Assembly: GCF_010730955.1 (NCBI RefSeq)
Contig: NZ_AP022577.1
Location: forward strand, 1,116,001-1,180,000
Reading direction: 5' to 3'
DNA length: 64,000 bases
From: Mycolicibacterium aubagnense
Lineage (GTDB): Bacteria > Actinomycetota > Actinomycetes > Mycobacteriales > Mycobacteriaceae
In this document: positions 9,692 through 20,000 of the stretch, in pieces
Numbering within the stretch: the first letter of the stretch is position 1
How the letters are laid out: each line of letters opens with the position of its first letter
Made by a program: the position numbers and the translations under genes
Notes under the pieces: model-generated
Databases searched by the model: none
What the model saw: only the letters and a program-made list of their open reading frames with translations
What the model was told of the DNA's origin: nothing

Positions 9692-10018
9692 TCAGCGCCA
9701 GCCGTCGGCGTCCTTCGCGGCTTGCAGCAGCACCTCACACAGCTCTCCCAGTTCGGCGGGCCCTGCGCCTTCGGCAACAGCGGTCGCGACGTCCTCGGCC
9801 GCACACCGTACCTGATAAACGCGGTCGGAGAGGGCCGCCGCTTCCTCGGCGCTGAGCACCACCGCGTCTTCCGCCAGGTTGGTTCCCTTCACCATGGCAC
9901 GCTGCTCGTAGGCCCGCTGACGGCACGATTGGCGGCAGTACTGGCGACGACGACCCATGCCCGCGTCGGCCACCTCCCGGCCACACCACCGGCATGGTTG
10001 GGCCTTCGAGCGCTTCAT
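9692..10018 (-). CDS. Small zinc-ribbon-like conserved protein
   Basis: 108-aa protein with an N-terminal metal-binding cluster, CRWCGREV at residues 9-16 followed by a Cys pair in QYCRQSC (about 27-33), which looks like a zinc ribbon with basic flanks. The rest is an acidic helical tail (SAEEAAALSDRVYQVRC). The frame stays open upstream to 10390, but ATG at 10018 is the sensible start because everything upstream is antisense to rbpA. M. tuberculosis has a small gene of similar type in this place (Rv2049c), divergent from rbpA. Binding to DNA, RNA or polymerase is possible but only inferred. Confidence 0.75.
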   Translation of the reverse strand: MKRSKAQPCRWCGREVADAGMGRRRQYCRQSCRQRAYEQRAMVKGTNLAEDAVVLSAEEAAALSDRVYQVRCAAEDVATAVAEGAGPAELGELCEVLLQAAKDADGWR

Positions 10019-10147
10019 GTCCGCCTCACGGTCGTGACTGTATCCGGAGACGGTTCGAACCCCGGTATCATGGATAGCTGAGTCGGGAACTTCACGCCGC
10101 TGGTCTGCGTTGATTCCCCTGTCGCTATACCAAGGGAGTGATTGACG

Positions 10148-10483
10148 ATGGCTGATCGTGTCCTGAGAGGCAGTCGCCTCGGAGCCGTGAGCTACGAGAC
10201 CGACCGTAACCATGACCTGGCGCCCCGTCAGGTTGCCCGGTACCGCACCGACAACGGCGAGGAGTTCGAAGTTCCGTTCGCCGACGATGCGGAAATCCCC
10301 GGCACCTGGGCGTGCAAGAACGGCATGGAAGGCACCCTGCTGGAGGGTGACGTTCCCGAGCCCAAGAAGGTCAAGCCGCCGCGCACCCACTGGGACATGC
10401 TGCTCGAGCGTCGGTCCATCGAGGAGCTCGAAGAGCTGCTCAAGGAGCGGCTGGAGCTCATCAAGACCCGCCGCCGCGGCTAA
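10148..10483 (+). CDS. rbpA: RNA polymerase-binding protein RbpA
   Basis: Actinobacterial transcription factor that binds principal sigma factors and core polymerase and stabilises the open promoter complex. At 111 aa it has the full length of the M. tuberculosis protein (Rv2050). The order is an N-terminal tail (MADRVLRGSRLG), the core domain (YRTDNGEEFEVPFADDAEIP..W.CKNG), a basic linker (EPKKVKPPRTHWDML) and the C-terminal sigma-interaction helices (LEERRSIEELEELLKERL region). A frame extension to a TTG at 10142 exists, but ATG at 10148 with AGGGAG upstream gives the known N-terminus. A strong intrinsic terminator follows. Confidence 0.97.
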   Translation: MADRVLRGSRLGAVSYETDRNHDLAPRQVARYRTDNGEEFEVPFADDAEIPGTWACKNGMEGTLLEGDVPEPKKVKPPRTHWDMLLERRSIEELEELLKERLELIKTRRRG

Positions 10484-10492
10484 TTGCGCAGA

Positions 10493-10526
10493 CGAAAAAG
10501 CCCCGCCTCGCGGCGGGGCTTTTTCG
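10493..10526. terminator. Bidirectional intrinsic terminator between rbpA and ppm1
   Basis: A perfect 15-bp stem (10493-10507 with 10512-10526) with a four-base TCGC loop has A-runs on one side and T-runs on the other, so it can end rbpA on the plus strand and ppm1 on the minus strand. It lies 10 bases after the rbpA stop. Confidence 0.92.
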
Positions 10527-10543
10527 TGTTTGTGGCGTGGTGA

Positions 10544-11299
10544 CTAGCGCGCGATGCCGCGGGCCCGGTCCAGCCGGCCGCGGATACCCCACTTCGCCAC
10601 CTGCGACATGGCCTCACGGATGTTGGATCCGCTCATCTTCGACACACCCAGCTCGCGTTCGGTGAACGTGATGGGTACCTCGACGACGGAAAAGCCCGCG
10701 TTGATGGCACGCCAGGTCAGGTCGATCTGGAAGCAGTAGCCCTTCGAATCGACATCGTCGAGGCCGATCTTCTCCAGCACGTCGTGCCGGTAGGCGCGGT
10801 AGCCGGCCGTGATGTCGTGAATCTTGACGCCCAGCAGCACCCGCGCGTAGGTGTTCGCGGTGCGGGACAGCACGAGCCGGCGACGGGGCCAGTTGCGGAT
10901 AGCGCCGCCCGGGACGTACCGCGACCCGATGGCCAGGTCGGCGCCGGCGTCGACGGCGTCCAGCAGGCGGTACAGCTCCTCGGGCGCGTGGCTGCCGTCG
11001 GCGTCCATCTCGACCAGGACGCTGTAGCCGCGGCCCAGGCCCCAGGCGAACCCGGCCAGGTACGCCGCGCCCAGGCCGCCCTTGCCGGCCCGGTGCATGA
11101 CGTGCAGGCGATCGGGATCGGCCAGCGCCAGTTCGTCGGCCAGCTGGCCGGTGCCGTCAGGGCTGTCGTCGTCGACGACCAGCACATGGACGTCCGGGCG
11201 GGCAGCGTGCACGCGGCCGACGATCAACGGCAAATTCTCGCGCTCGTTGTAGGTCGGGATGATTACCAGCGTGCGCTGACTCGGACGTTCATCGCCCAT
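10544..11299 (-). CDS. ppm1: Polyprenol monophosphomannose synthase (catalytic)
   Basis: GT2 glycosyltransferase that moves mannose from GDP-mannose to polyprenyl phosphate at the inner face of the membrane. The product is the mannose donor for lipoarabinomannan and protein mannosylation. The 251 aa show the GT-A fold: [12 protein letters not shown] at the N-terminus, [10 protein letters not shown], the DxD-type [11 protein letters not shown] (near 100) and the IGSRYVPGG segment. It is soluble, unlike the two-domain M. tuberculosis Ppm1 (Rv2051c), where this part is fused behind Lnt. Here lnt ends two bases before the ATG, so the two are translationally linked but separate, as in M. smegmatis. 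Confidence 0.96.
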   Translation of the reverse strand: MGDERPSQRTLVIIPTYNERENLPLIVGRVHAARPDVHVLVVDDDSPDGTGQLADELALADPDRLHVMHRAGKGGLGAAYLAGFAWGLGRGYSVLVEMDADGSHAPEELYRLLDAVDAGADLAIGSRYVPGGAIRNWPRRRLVLSRTANTYARVLLGVKIHDITAGYRAYRHDVLEKIGLDDVDSKGYCFQIDLTWRAINAGFSVVEVPITFTERELGVSKMSGSNIREAMSQVAKWGIRGRLDRARGIAR

Positions 11300-11301
11300 G
11301 G

Positions 11302-13119
11302 TCAGTTCCCCTGTTCGTTTTCGGTGTCAATGTCGGTGTCAGTCGCGGCGGCGCTGCCGTTCTGATGCTCCGCAACCGCCCTGCGGCGGCGCATGAGGTT
11401 CCTATTGTGCAGCATGGCTGCCAGAAGGGCGGCAGCACCGACCCCCACAAGCAACCCGCCCGTGACCGGTCCCCATCGGGTGGCGAGGGTGAGATCGGTC
11501 TTCAAGCGCACCTGCCGGTCCAGATAGCCGGGCTGGAAGAACTCCGTGCGGTCGAGGACATGGCCGTCCGGAGCAATCACCGCGCTGATGCCGGTGGTGC
11601 CGGCGACGACCACGTACCGGTCGTGTTCGACGGCGCGCAGGCGAGCAAACGCCAGCTGCTGGACACTCATCGGCTCATCGAACGTCGCGTTGTTGGCGGG
11701 CACCGCCAACAACTGTGCGCCATTGAGTACCGACTGACGCGCGGCGCGATCGAAGATGACCTCCCAGCACGTCGTCACGCCGATCGGGACCCCGGCGGCG
11801 GTGACCACACCGGTGCCGTGGCCCGGTACGAAATAGCCGGCCCGGTCGGCATACGACGACAACAGCCGGAAGAAGCTGCGCCAGGGCAGGTACTCGCCGA
11901 ACGGCTGGACGATGGCCTTGTCGTGGCGCTCCCCCGGGCCGTTGGTCCCGTCCCAGACGATGACGGAGTTGGTGGTCACCGGATGCTCCGGCGTGTAGTC
12001 GGGTGCGGCCAGCACGGTGCCCACCAGGATCGGCGCCTGGATCGCCGAGGACGCCGCCGAGATCAGTTCCGCGGCATCGGCGTTGACCAGCGGATCGATG
12101 TCCGACGAGTTCTCCGGCCAGATGACCACCTGCGGCTGCGGTGCCCGCCCGGCACGGACGTCCTCGGCCAGCTGCTTGGTTTCGTGCACGTGGTTGTCGA
12201 GCACCGCGCGGCGCTGGGCGTTGAAGTCCAGGCCGAGACGCGGCACGTTGCCCTGGACGGCGGCGACGTTGATCGCGGGGTTGTCACCGGACCCGGCACC
12301 GGCCTTGCGGACGTGCGGCCAGGCCAGGCCGGTGAGCAGCAGGACCAGGGCGATGCAGATACCCGGGATGAACACCTCCGGCGGCGCGGCGGCTCCGGTG
12401 CGGTGATCGTGACGCCAGTGCCTGACCGCCTCGAGCACGATCGCCGTCAGGCTGAATCCGATGAGTGCCACCGCGAACGAGACCAGCGGCGCACCGCCGA
12501 GCTGTGCGAGCGGCAACAGCGGGCCATCGGTCTGACTGAACGCCACGACGCCCCACGGGAAGCCGCCGAACGGCACCGTCGACTTGAGCCATTCCGCTGC
12601 CACCCACAGCGCGGCGAACCACAGAGGCCACGCGGGCAGGCGCCGCACCACGACCGCGGTCAACCCGAACACCCCGGTGAAGAACGCCTCGAGGGCCGAC
12701 AGCATCAGCCACGGAGCCGGGCCGACGAAATTGCTGATCCACGGCAGCAACAGCACGTAGAACACCAGTCCGGTCAGCATGCCGTAGCCGAAACCGCCTG
12801 CGGGAGTTGTGCGTTCGTCAGCCAGCACCCACGCCAGCAGCGCCAGCGCGGGAAACGACAGGTACCAGAGATCGAACGGCGGGAAGCTCGCGCACAGCAG
12901 CAGACCAGCCACGACGGCCGCGGCCAGCCGGACCAACCGCGGCTCGAAGAACCGCCGCAGGCTCGCGACGATCCGCGCCCCACGGCGCGGCCCCTGCGGC
13001 TCTTCGGGTGCCGCCGGTTGTTCGGGTGCCGCCGGTTGTTCGGGTACCTCCGCCTCGTCCGGGACGGCGTCGTCGAGGGTCTCTTCCACGCCCGCCACGC
13101 CTTCGACGCCGTCAGCCAT
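11302..13119 (-). CDS. lnt: Apolipoprotein N-acyltransferase
   Basis: Membrane enzyme that adds the third acyl chain to the N-terminal Cys of lipoproteins; in mycobacteria it also recruits Ppm1. The 605 aa consist of a Pro/Glu/Ala-rich N-terminal extension (about 1-50, partly an 18-bp DNA repeat), six to seven hydrophobic segments (about 60-270), the nitrilase domain (about 280-540) and a last membrane segment with a basic tail. The nitrilase part has the expected active-site regions: [25 protein letters not shown] with the lysine, and TTCWEVIF with the cysteine. The start overlaps the amidohydrolase stop by eight bases. Confidence 0.95.
   Translation of the reverse strand: MADGVEGVAGVEETLDDAVPDEAEVPEQPAAPEQPAAPEEPQGPRRGARIVASLRRFFEPRLVRLAAAVVAGLLLCASFPPFDLWYLSFPALALLAWVLADERTTPAGGFGYGMLTGLVFYVLLLPWISNFVGPAPWLMLSALEAFFTGVFGLTAVVVRRLPAWPLWFAALWVAAEWLKSTVPFGGFPWGVVAFSQTDGPLLPLAQLGGAPLVSFAVALIGFSLTAIVLEAVRHWRHDHRTGAAAPPEVFIPGICIALVLLLTGLAWPHVRKAGAGSGDNPAINVAAVQGNVPRLGLDFNAQRRAVLDNHVHETKQLAEDVRAGRAPQPQVVIWPENSSDIDPLVNADAAELISAASSAIQAPILVGTVLAAPDYTPEHPVTTNSVIVWDGTNGPGERHDKAIVQPFGEYLPWRSFFRLLSSYADRAGYFVPGHGTGVVTAAGVPIGVTTCWEVIFDRAARQSVLNGAQLLAVPANNATFDEPMSVQQLAFARLRAVEHDRYVVVAGTTGISAVIAPDGHVLDRTEFFQPGYLDRQVRLKTDLTLATRWGPVTGGLLVGVGAAALLAAMLHNRNLMRRRRAVAEHQNGSAAATDTDIDTENEQGN
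13003..13045 (-). repeat. 18-bp tandem repeat inside lnt
   Basis: Two exact copies of an 18-bp unit (13003-13020, 13021-13038) plus seven bases of a third. They encode the repeated PEQPAA in the disordered N-terminal extension of Lnt. Whole-codon units make copy-number change harmless to the frame. Confidence 0.85.
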
Positions 13120-14737
13120 GGATCAGCTCACCGCGGTGCACGGTCTGCAGGCAGGTCGGCAACTCGTCGTCGGGCCCGAGCGGCGGTAGCGCCGGTACCC
13201 GCGACCGCGGATCGGTCGACCAGCGCTGGACGGCGTCGGCCGGCGCGGTGACGTCCAACGTCGAGGCACCTCCCGACAGTTTCCATACGGCGTACGAGGC
13301 GACCGCGCCGGGCACCAGCGTCCCGGTCAAGCCGTCGCGGACACCGCCGGCCCGCCAAGCGCCGCGGGTAGCGGCCAGGAACGCCGACCGCGCCGAGATG
13401 GCGCTTCCGGCCGTCCGGTGGCTGATGGCGGCACGCACGGATTCCCACGGATTGATGCTGGTGACGGGGCTGTCCGAACCGAAAGCGAGGGGCACGCCTT
13501 GCGATGCTAACAGCGCAAACGGGTTCAAACCCTGTGAGCGATCGGCACCGAGACGCTGCGCGTACATCCCGTCCGCACCGCCCCACAGCGCGTCGAAGTT
13601 CGGCTGCACGCTGGCCACGACGCCCCACGAACCGAGCCTGCGCGCTTGTTCCGCATCCACCATCTCGAGGTGCTCCAGGCGGTGGCCACAGCGTGCCACC
13701 GCGGGCGCCCCGAACGCCGCCACGGCCCGGTCCAGAGCGTCGACGACGACGGCCACGGCCGCATCGCCGATGACGTGGAAACCGGCGGTGATACCGGCCT
13801 CGGTGCACGCCACCAGATGCGCGGTCACGGCGTCGGTGTCCAGGTAGCTGTTGCCACAGGTGGGCGGGCAGCCGGGCGCATCGGAGTAGGGCTCCTGTAG
13901 CCAGGCGGTCCGGGAGCCCAGCGCACCGTCGATGAAGAGGTCACCGGCCAATCCGTGGGCGCCGGTCTGCGCCATCAGATCTCGCGCGGCGGCAGCACTG
14001 GTCACGGCCTCGCCCCAGTAGCCGACGATCTCGACGCCGTGGTCCGTGGCGCGTAGCTCGGCCCAGTCGTCGAGACCGCCGATCTCGGGACCCGCGCACT
14101 CATGCACCGCCACGATGCCGTTGCGCGCGGCCAGATCGAGCGCGGCTCGCTGCGCGTCGCGGCGCTGTGTCGCACTGAGCAGATTGCGGGCCGCGGCCCG
14201 CACGCGGTGGTGGGCGTCGGCGGTCAGCGGCCCCTGCTCGGAGAAGCCCGCGGTGTCGGGAAGTCCGGGCACCAGCTGCCGCAGACCGGTCGATGCGACG
14301 GCCGAGTGCACGTCGACCCGGGCCAGGTACGCGGCACGGCCGCCGAGCACTCCGTCGAGGTCCGCAGTGGTCGGGACCGCGTGTTCCGGCCAGCCTGATT
14401 CGTCCCAGCCGTGGCCCCAGATGACGCCGTCCGGGTGCTGCGCGGCGTGGTCGGTGAGCAGGGTCAGCAGGTGTGGCAGTGACGTCGCGGTGCGTAGGTC
14501 GAGCCCGACCACGGTAAGCCCGGTGGCGGTCAGGTGCACGTGGCTGTCGACGAATGCCGGCGCCACGAATGCGCCCTCGAGATCGACGACCGTGGCGTCC
14601 GGATACAGCGCCCGGCCGATGTCATCGGAACCGAGCCAGGCCACCACCCCATCGCGGATGGCCATCGCGGTGGCGTCGGGCGCAGCCGGGCTATGTATAC
14701 GACCGCCGAGCAGCAGCGTTGTCGCAAAAGTCGTCAC
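13112..14737 (-). CDS. Amidohydrolase family protein (YtcJ-like)
   Basis: 541-aa metal-dependent hydrolase of the amidohydrolase-3 / YtcJ type. The N-terminal beta-domain ([10 protein letters not shown]) leads to the metal site [10 protein letters not shown] (about 64-73); further conserved blocks are [41 protein letters not shown] and [11 protein letters not shown]. These are the usual metal ligands and the late Asp, so activity is expected, but substrates of this group are very varied. The start is GTG at 14737, 21 bases after fxsA. A six-base inverted repeat (14733-14746) overlaps the start. The next gene downstream is lnt. Confidence 0.9.
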   Translation of the reverse strand: MTTFATTLLLGGRIHSPAAPDATAMAIRDGVVAWLGSDDIGRALYPDATVVDLEGAFVAPAFVDSHVHLTATGLTVVGLDLRTATSLPHLLTLLTDHAAQHPDGVIWGHGWDESGWPEHAVPTTADLDGVLGGRAAYLARVDVHSAVASTGLRQLVPGLPDTAGFSEQGPLTADAHHRVRAAARNLLSATQRRDAQRAALDLAARNGIVAVHECAGPEIGGLDDWAELRATDHGVEIVGYWGEAVTSAAAARDLMAQTGAHGLAGDLFIDGALGSRTAWLQEPYSDAPGCPPTCGNSYLDTDAVTAHLVACTEAGITAGFHVIGDAAVAVVVDALDRAVAAFGAPAVARCGHRLEHLEMVDAEQARRLGSWGVVASVQPNFDALWGGADGMYAQRLGADRSQGLNPFALLASQGVPLAFGSDSPVTSINPWESVRAAISHRTAGSAISARSAFLAATRGAWRAGGVRDGLTGTLVPGAVASYAVWKLSGGASTLDVTAPADAVQRWSTDPRSRVPALPPLGPDDELPTCLQTVHRGELIHG

Positions 14738-14758
14738 GAACGTGACACGTTAGTCCGT

Positions 14759-15247
14759 TCAGCCGGCGTGCCGGTGCGCAGCGACCGGTGAGCTGTCGAT
14801 GACCTCGATCACTTCCCCGTCGATGTAGTCACCGCGACTGCGATAACGCTCGTCGTGGTTGATGTAGATCACCTGAGTCGGGAAGTCCATGGGGGTGAGG
14901 TGACGACCGAACAGGGCCTTTACCGCCGGTCGCAGCGCGCGCCGGGTGAACGGCACCAGCATGAGCGCGCCGAGCACCGAGCTGGCCAACCCGGGAACAA
15001 CGACCAGCACCGTCCCGAGAGCCACCAACAGGCTGTCCGTGGCCAGCGTGGGATCGGCGGATCGAGCGCTCAGCGCGTCCGACAGCCTGCTGAAATGCCG
15101 AGTGATCTGGGTGCCCGCGATGGCCAGGCCGGCGGCGAATGTCGCCAGGAGGGCCAGCAGCGTCCACGCCACACCGATGGTCGAGGCCAGGGCTGCCAGC
15201 ACCGCGACCTCGACCAAGGCGTAAACCAGAAATAGTCGCATCGCCAT
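14759..15247 (-). CDS. fxsA: FxsA family membrane protein
   Basis: 162-aa membrane protein of the FxsA/SuzR family (M. tuberculosis Rv2053c). It opens with MAMRLFLVYALVEVAVLAAL, typical of the family, then a second hydrophobic pair around 25-45 and a third near 85-110, and ends in a hydrophilic tail. Starts at 15247 (MAMR) and 15241 (MRLF) are both possible; a longer frame to 15337 lacks membrane-protein character and is not used. In E. coli FxsA affects phage F exclusion; its normal role is unknown. It probably leads the fxsA-amidohydrolase-lnt-ppm1 run. Confidence 0.9.
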   Translation of the reverse strand: MAMRLFLVYALVEVAVLAALASTIGVAWTLLALLATFAAGLAIAGTQITRHFSRLSDALSARSADPTLATDSLLVALGTVLVVVPGLASSVLGALMLVPFTRRALRPAVKALFGRHLTPMDFPTQVIYINHDERYRSRGDYIDGEVIEVIDSSPVAAHRHAG

Positions 15248-15281
15248 GCACTGGACAACGCAGAAATGCCGGAATTGGTTC

Positions 15282-15674
15282 CTAGGCGCCCGGAACCGGC
15301 TCCACCTCGATGGCTGCGTGCACCTTTTCGACGCCACCGCGGATGATGGCCTGCGGGATCCACCACCACGCGTGCCACCAGTAGCGCCTGGTCACCATGT
15401 CGAAGACGCGCTTGGTCTCGGACTTCGGCAGGTTGCGGGCGATGGCCTCGACCGGCTCGCCCTTGACCTTGCCCAGGGCTCCGCACTTCTGGATGGTGAC
15501 GCGCGGGGTGTTCTTGATCCGCTTGGTCTTCCAGGAGCCGTCGTCGGTGCTGATCAGCAGCTTGCCCTCGTGCGGCACGCCCCAGACCGGAGTCGGCTTG
15601 GGCCGGCCGTCCTTGGTGAAGGTCGTGAGAAGCAGGTACTTCTCGCGGTACACATCTTCGAATGTCGGAGCCAT
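15282..15674 (-). CDS. PPOX-class F420-dependent oxidoreductase, copy 1
   Basis: 130-aa split-barrel flavin/deazaflavin protein of the pyridoxamine-oxidase-like group. It has LLLTTFTKDGRPKPTPVW at 14-31, the conserved strand LLISTDDGSWKTKRIKNTPRVTI and a family-typical middle. The tail is unusual: Trp-rich (YWWHAWWWIPQ) and amphipathic, perhaps a membrane-touching helix, then VHAAIEVEPVPGA. ATG at 15674 is four bases after the purU stop on the same strand. A paralogue lies on the other side of purU. F420 use is inferred from the actinobacterial subfamily. Confidence 0.85.
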   Translation of the reverse strand: MAPTFEDVYREKYLLLTTFTKDGRPKPTPVWGVPHEGKLLISTDDGSWKTKRIKNTPRVTIQKCGALGKVKGEPVEAIARNLPKSETKRVFDMVTRRYWWHAWWWIPQAIIRGGVEKVHAAIEVEPVPGA

Positions 15675-15678
15675 GGCT

Positions 15679-16569
15679 CTAGAAGACCACGGTTTCGTTG
15701 CCGTGGCGCAGGATGCGGTCCTGACAGTGCCACAGCACCGCCCGGGACAACACGGCCCGTTCCACGTCCGCACCCAGCCGAACGAGCTCCTCGACGCTGT
15801 GGGTGTGGTCCACGCGGACGACGTCCTGCTCGATGATCGGCCCCTCGTCCAGATCCTCGGTCACGTAGTGGGCGGTGGCGCCGACAAGTTTCACGCCGCG
15901 CTCCTTGGCCCGCCGGTACGGCGTCGCGCCGACGAATGCCGGCAGGAAAGAGTGGTGGATGTTGATCAGCGGACAGCCGATGGCGTCGAGGAACGCCGGC
16001 GTGATGATCTGCATGTACCGGGCGAGCACCACCAGATCGACGTTGCCCTTGAGCAGCTCCAGCTGACGCTGCTCGGCCTGCTCCCGAATGTCCCGAGTGG
16101 CCGGGATGTGGACGAACGGCACTCCGAACGCCCGGACCTGCTCGGCCAGGTCGGCGTGGTTGGAGATCACCATCACCACGGTCATGTCGAGTTCGCCGCG
16201 GCGGTTGCGCCACAGCAGGTCGAGCAGGCAGTGGTCGGCGGTCGACGCCATGATCGCCACGCGCTTCGGCCTGGACGCATCGGTGAACCGGTAGTCCATG
16301 TCGAATTCTTGCGCCACCGACTGGAATTCGCGCTCGAGTTCAGGTTGGGCGGCCGCCAGCCCAGGCAGATGGAAGACGGTGCGCTGCAGGAAGACACCGT
16401 CTTCGGGAGCGGTCGAATGCTGGTCCAGCGAGATGATGTTGGCGCCGGAATTGGTCAGGAATGTCGAGACCGCGGCGATCACGCCACGACGGTCCGGGCA
16501 GTTCAGCAGCAGCCGCCCGATATCCTTGTGGCGCGGCAGCTTTGGCGCGCCTGGGGGGAATCCGGTCAC
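15679..16569 (-). CDS. purU: Formyltetrahydrofolate deformylase
   Basis: Hydrolyses 10-formyl-tetrahydrofolate to tetrahydrofolate and formate, balancing the one-carbon pool. The 296 aa hold an N-terminal ACT domain (about 14-95, LLLNCPDRRGVIAAV) and a formyltransferase-type domain with VALARYMQ-like LVVLARYMQIITP, INIHHSFLPAF (with the catalytic His) and GATAHYVTEDLDEGPIIEQ (with the catalytic Asp). The GTG start at 16569 shares one base with the stop of the upstream PPOX gene. In M. tuberculosis purU (Rv2964) sits elsewhere, so its place between two PPOX genes is notable. Confidence 0.95.
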   Translation of the reverse strand: MTGFPPGAPKLPRHKDIGRLLLNCPDRRGVIAAVSTFLTNSGANIISLDQHSTAPEDGVFLQRTVFHLPGLAAAQPELEREFQSVAQEFDMDYRFTDASRPKRVAIMASTADHCLLDLLWRNRRGELDMTVVMVISNHADLAEQVRAFGVPFVHIPATRDIREQAEQRQLELLKGNVDLVVLARYMQIITPAFLDAIGCPLINIHHSFLPAFVGATPYRRAKERGVKLVGATAHYVTEDLDEGPIIEQDVVRVDHTHSVEELVRLGADVERAVLSRAVLWHCQDRILRHGNETVVF

Positions 16570-16949
16570 TACGCGGCCCGCAACTCCAGCGCGACGTTGT
16601 TCTCCATACCGCCCCGCAGCTTGGAGACGAAGTTGAAGGCCTTGCCGATCAACCCGTAGCGCTTGCCGATGCCGTCGTAGACGGTGCCCAGCTGTGACTT
16701 GTCCAAGATGGCCGCCACGGCCTCGACGGCCTCGCTCTTCGGGTTGCCGCGCATGTCGCACTTGGCGACCGTCACCCGCGGGGTGTTGCGGATCCGCTTG
16801 ACCTTCCAGGCCTTTGCCTCGGAGATCACGAGCAGCCGATCTCCGTCGGGGACCGCCCAGACGGCAGTCGGTTTGGGCCGGCCGTCCTTGGTGAAGGTGG
16901 TCAGCAGGACGTAGTTCGCGGTGGCGACGTCGGCGAAGGTGAGGGCCAT
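16569..16949 (-). CDS. PPOX-class F420-dependent oxidoreductase, copy 2
   Basis: 126-aa split-barrel protein, like M. tuberculosis Rv2061c, which also stands next to cobN. It shares LLTTFTKDGRPKPT and the following TPRV strand with copy 1 across purU, so one is a duplicate of the other. The C-terminus (KRYGLIGKAFNFVSKLRG) is not Trp-rich. It is the first gene of the minus-strand run PPOX-purU-PPOX; no promoter is obvious in the 72 bases to cobN. Electron acceptor and substrate are unknown. Confidence 0.87.
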   Translation of the reverse strand: MALTFADVATANYVLLTTFTKDGRPKPTAVWAVPDGDRLLVISEAKAWKVKRIRNTPRVTVAKCDMRGNPKSEAVEAVAAILDKSQLGTVYDGIGKRYGLIGKAFNFVSKLRGGMENNVALELRAA

Positions 16950-17021
16950 GGCGATCAGGCTAGTCGGACGGTGTGACTTGGGCGTGATTCGTCACGCGGA
17001 CCGGTACGAATCACGCCGAAA

Positions 17022-20000
17022 TCACCCTTCCAGCTCCCCCTCGGTCTCCAGCAGCACCTGCTTGAGGGCGTCGAGGGTCTCGGACTCCGGCGCCGACCAC
17101 ATGCCGCGACCGGCCGCCTCCAGCAGCCGCTCGGCCATGCCGTGCAGCGCCCACGGGTTGGACTCGGACATGAACTTGCGGTTCTCCGGGTCCAGCACGT
17201 AGCTCTGCGTCAGCTGCTCGTACATCCAGTCGGCCATGACGCCCGCGGTGGCGTCGTACCCGAACAGGTAGTCGACGGTGGCCGCCATCTCGAAGGCACC
17301 CTTGTAGCCGTGCCGTCGCATGGCATTCATCCAACGCGGGTTGACCACCCGGGCCCGGAAGACGCGTGTCGTCTCCTCCGACAGCGTGCGGGTGCGGACG
17401 GCGTCGGGCCGGGTGTTGTCGCCGATGTACGCGGCCGGATCCTTGCCCGTCAGCGCGCGGACGGTGGCGACCATGCCGCCGTGGTACTGGAAGTAGTCGT
17501 CGGAGTCGGCGATGTCGTGCTCGCGGGTGTCGGTGTTCTTGGCCGCCACCGAGATTCGCCGGTACGCCCGGTTCATGTCGTCGGTCGCGGGGGCACCGTC
17601 GAGACCGCGGCCGTAGGCGAAGCCGCCCCAGGCGGTGTACACCTGGGCCAGGTCGGCGTCGTCGCGCCAGTTGCGGCTGTCGATGAGCTGCAGCAGTCCG
17701 GCGCCGTAGGTTCCCGGCTTGGATCCGAAAATCCTTGTGGTGGCGCGCCTTTGGTCGCCGTGGTCGGCGATGTCGACCCGAGAGTGGGCACGGACGTAAT
17801 TGTCCTCGGCCGATTCATCGAGCCCGGCGACCAGCTGCACCGCATCGTCCAGCATGGTCACCACGTGCGGGAAGGCATCGCGAAAGAAGCCGGAAATGCG
17901 GACGGTGACGTCGATGCGTGGACGGCCCAGTTCGGCCAGCGCGATGGGCTCCAGCCCGACCACGCGGCGCGACGCGTCGTCCCAGATGGGCCGAACACCC
18001 AGCAGCGCAAGCACTTCGGCGATGTCGTCGCCCGCGGTGCGCATGGCCGAGGTGCCCCATACCGAGAGCCCGACCGACTCCGGCCAGCGGCCGTAGTCGG
18101 TGCGATAGCGCTCCAGCAGCGAATCCGCCATCGCCACACCGGTTTCCCACGCCAGCTTGGACGGGACGGCCTTGGGGTCGACGGAGTAGAAATTGCGGCC
18201 CGTGGGCAGCACATTGACCAGGCCGCGCAGCGGGGAGCCCGACGGTCCGGCCGCGATGAACCCGCCGCCGAGGGCGTGCAGAATCTGGTCGATTTCGCGG
18301 TCGGTCGCGCGCAGCCGCGGCACCACCTCGGTGGCGGCGAACCGCAGCACCTTCGCGACTTCAGCGTTGTCGATGATGCCATCGACGGCGGCGGCATCCC
18401 AGCCAGACGCCTGCAGCTTCGCCACCAGCTCACGCGCCTGGTCCTCCGCGGCGTCGACGGCTTCGCGTGCCGCAGAGCCGTCCTCGGCCAGACCCAGCGC
18501 CTCGCGCAGCCCCGGCACCGACTGTTCGCCGCCGAACAGCTGGCGGGCCCGCAGGATGGCCAGCACCAGGTCCAGTTCGGCCTCACCGTCCGGCGCCTGG
18601 CCCAAGATGTGCAGGCCGTCGCGGATCTGGACGTCCTTGATCTCGCACAGCCAGCCGTCGACGTGCAGCAGCATGTCGTCGAACACGTCCTCGTCGGGCC
18701 GGTCCTCGAGCCCCAGGTCGTGGTCCATCTTGGCGGCACGCATCAGCGTCCAGATCTGCTGGCGGATGGCCGGCAGCTTGCCCGGGTCCAGCGCCGAGAT
18801 GGTGGAGTGCTCGTCGAGCAGCTGCTCCAGCCGGGCGATGTCGCCGTAGGTTTCGGCGCGGGCCATCGGCGGGATCAGGTGGTCGACCAATACCGCGTGC
18901 GCGCGGCGTTTCGCCTGCGTGCCCTCGCCGGGATCGTTGACCAGGAACGGGTACACCAGCGGCAGGTCGCCCAGCGCGGCGTCGGTGCCGCACGCCGCGG
19001 ACATGCCGAGCGTCTTGCCCGGCAGCCATTCCAGGTTGCCGTGCTTGCCCAGGTGGATCATCACGTCGGCGCCGAAGTGCGTGTTGATCCAGTGGTAGGC
19101 AGCCAGGTAGTGGTGGCTCGGCGGCAGGTCGGGGTCGTGGTAGATCGCGACGGGGTTCTCGCCGAAGCCACGGGGCGGCTGGACGATCAGCACGATGTTG
19201 TCGGAAACCATTGCCGCGATGACGATTTCACCATCGGGGTCCTGCGAACGGTCGACGAACAGCTCGCCCGGCGCCTCGCCCCAATGTTCGGTCACGGCGT
19301 CGGTGAGTGCGGCCGGCAGGGTCGCGAACCAGGCCCGGTAGTCCTTGGCGGACACCCGGACGGGGTTGGCTTCCAGCGCTTCGGTGCTGAGCCAGTCGGG
19401 ATCCTGCCCGCCGCGCTCGATCATGGCGTGGATGAGGGCGTCCCCGTCCCCGGCGTCCACGCCGGGGACGTCGCCGATGCGGTAGCCGGCGTCGCGCATG
19501 GCGCGCAGCAACGCCACGGCGCTGGCCGGGGTGTCGAGACCGACGGCGTTGCCGATGCGGGCGTGCTTGGTCGGGTACGCCGAGAACACCAGGGCAACGC
19601 GCTTGTCGGCGGGCTCGACGTACCTCAGGCGCGCGTGCCGGACGGCCAGCCGGGCCACCCGTTCGCAGCGCTCGGGGTCGGCGACGTACGAGATCAGGCC
19701 CTCGCTGTCGATCTCCTTGAACGAGAACGGCACGGTGATGATGCGGCCGTCGAACTCCGGCACCGCGACCTGTGACGCGACGTCCAGCGGCGTCAGCCCG
19801 TCGTCGTTCTTGTCCCACTGGGCACGCGAGCTGGTGAGGCACAGGCCCTGCAGGATCGGGACGTCGAGGGCCGCGAGGTGCGCGACGTTCCAGTTGTCGT
19901 CATCACCGCCGGCACTGGCCAGCGCCGGGGTCGCGCCGCCGGCCGCCAGCACCGTCGTGATCAGGGCATCGGCGGTCCCCAGCAGCTCGATGAGCTCGGG

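Noticed and set aside
10052..10061. GGTTCGAACC palindrome upstream of rbpA as a LexA box
   Set aside because: The mycobacterial LexA box has TCGAAC and GTTCGA four bases apart; here the halves overlap.
11365..13251. 628-codon plus-strand ORF opposite lnt
   Set aside because: Arg/His/Gly-rich antisense shadow of a well-conserved gene; no domain seen. The same holds for the long frame at 17142-19775 opposite cobN and others opposite etf, BVMO and ctaD.
14733..14746. Inverted repeat GTCACG-AA-CGTGAC at the amidohydrolase start
   Set aside because: Arms of only six bases, at a gene inside a probable operon; not enough to call an operator.
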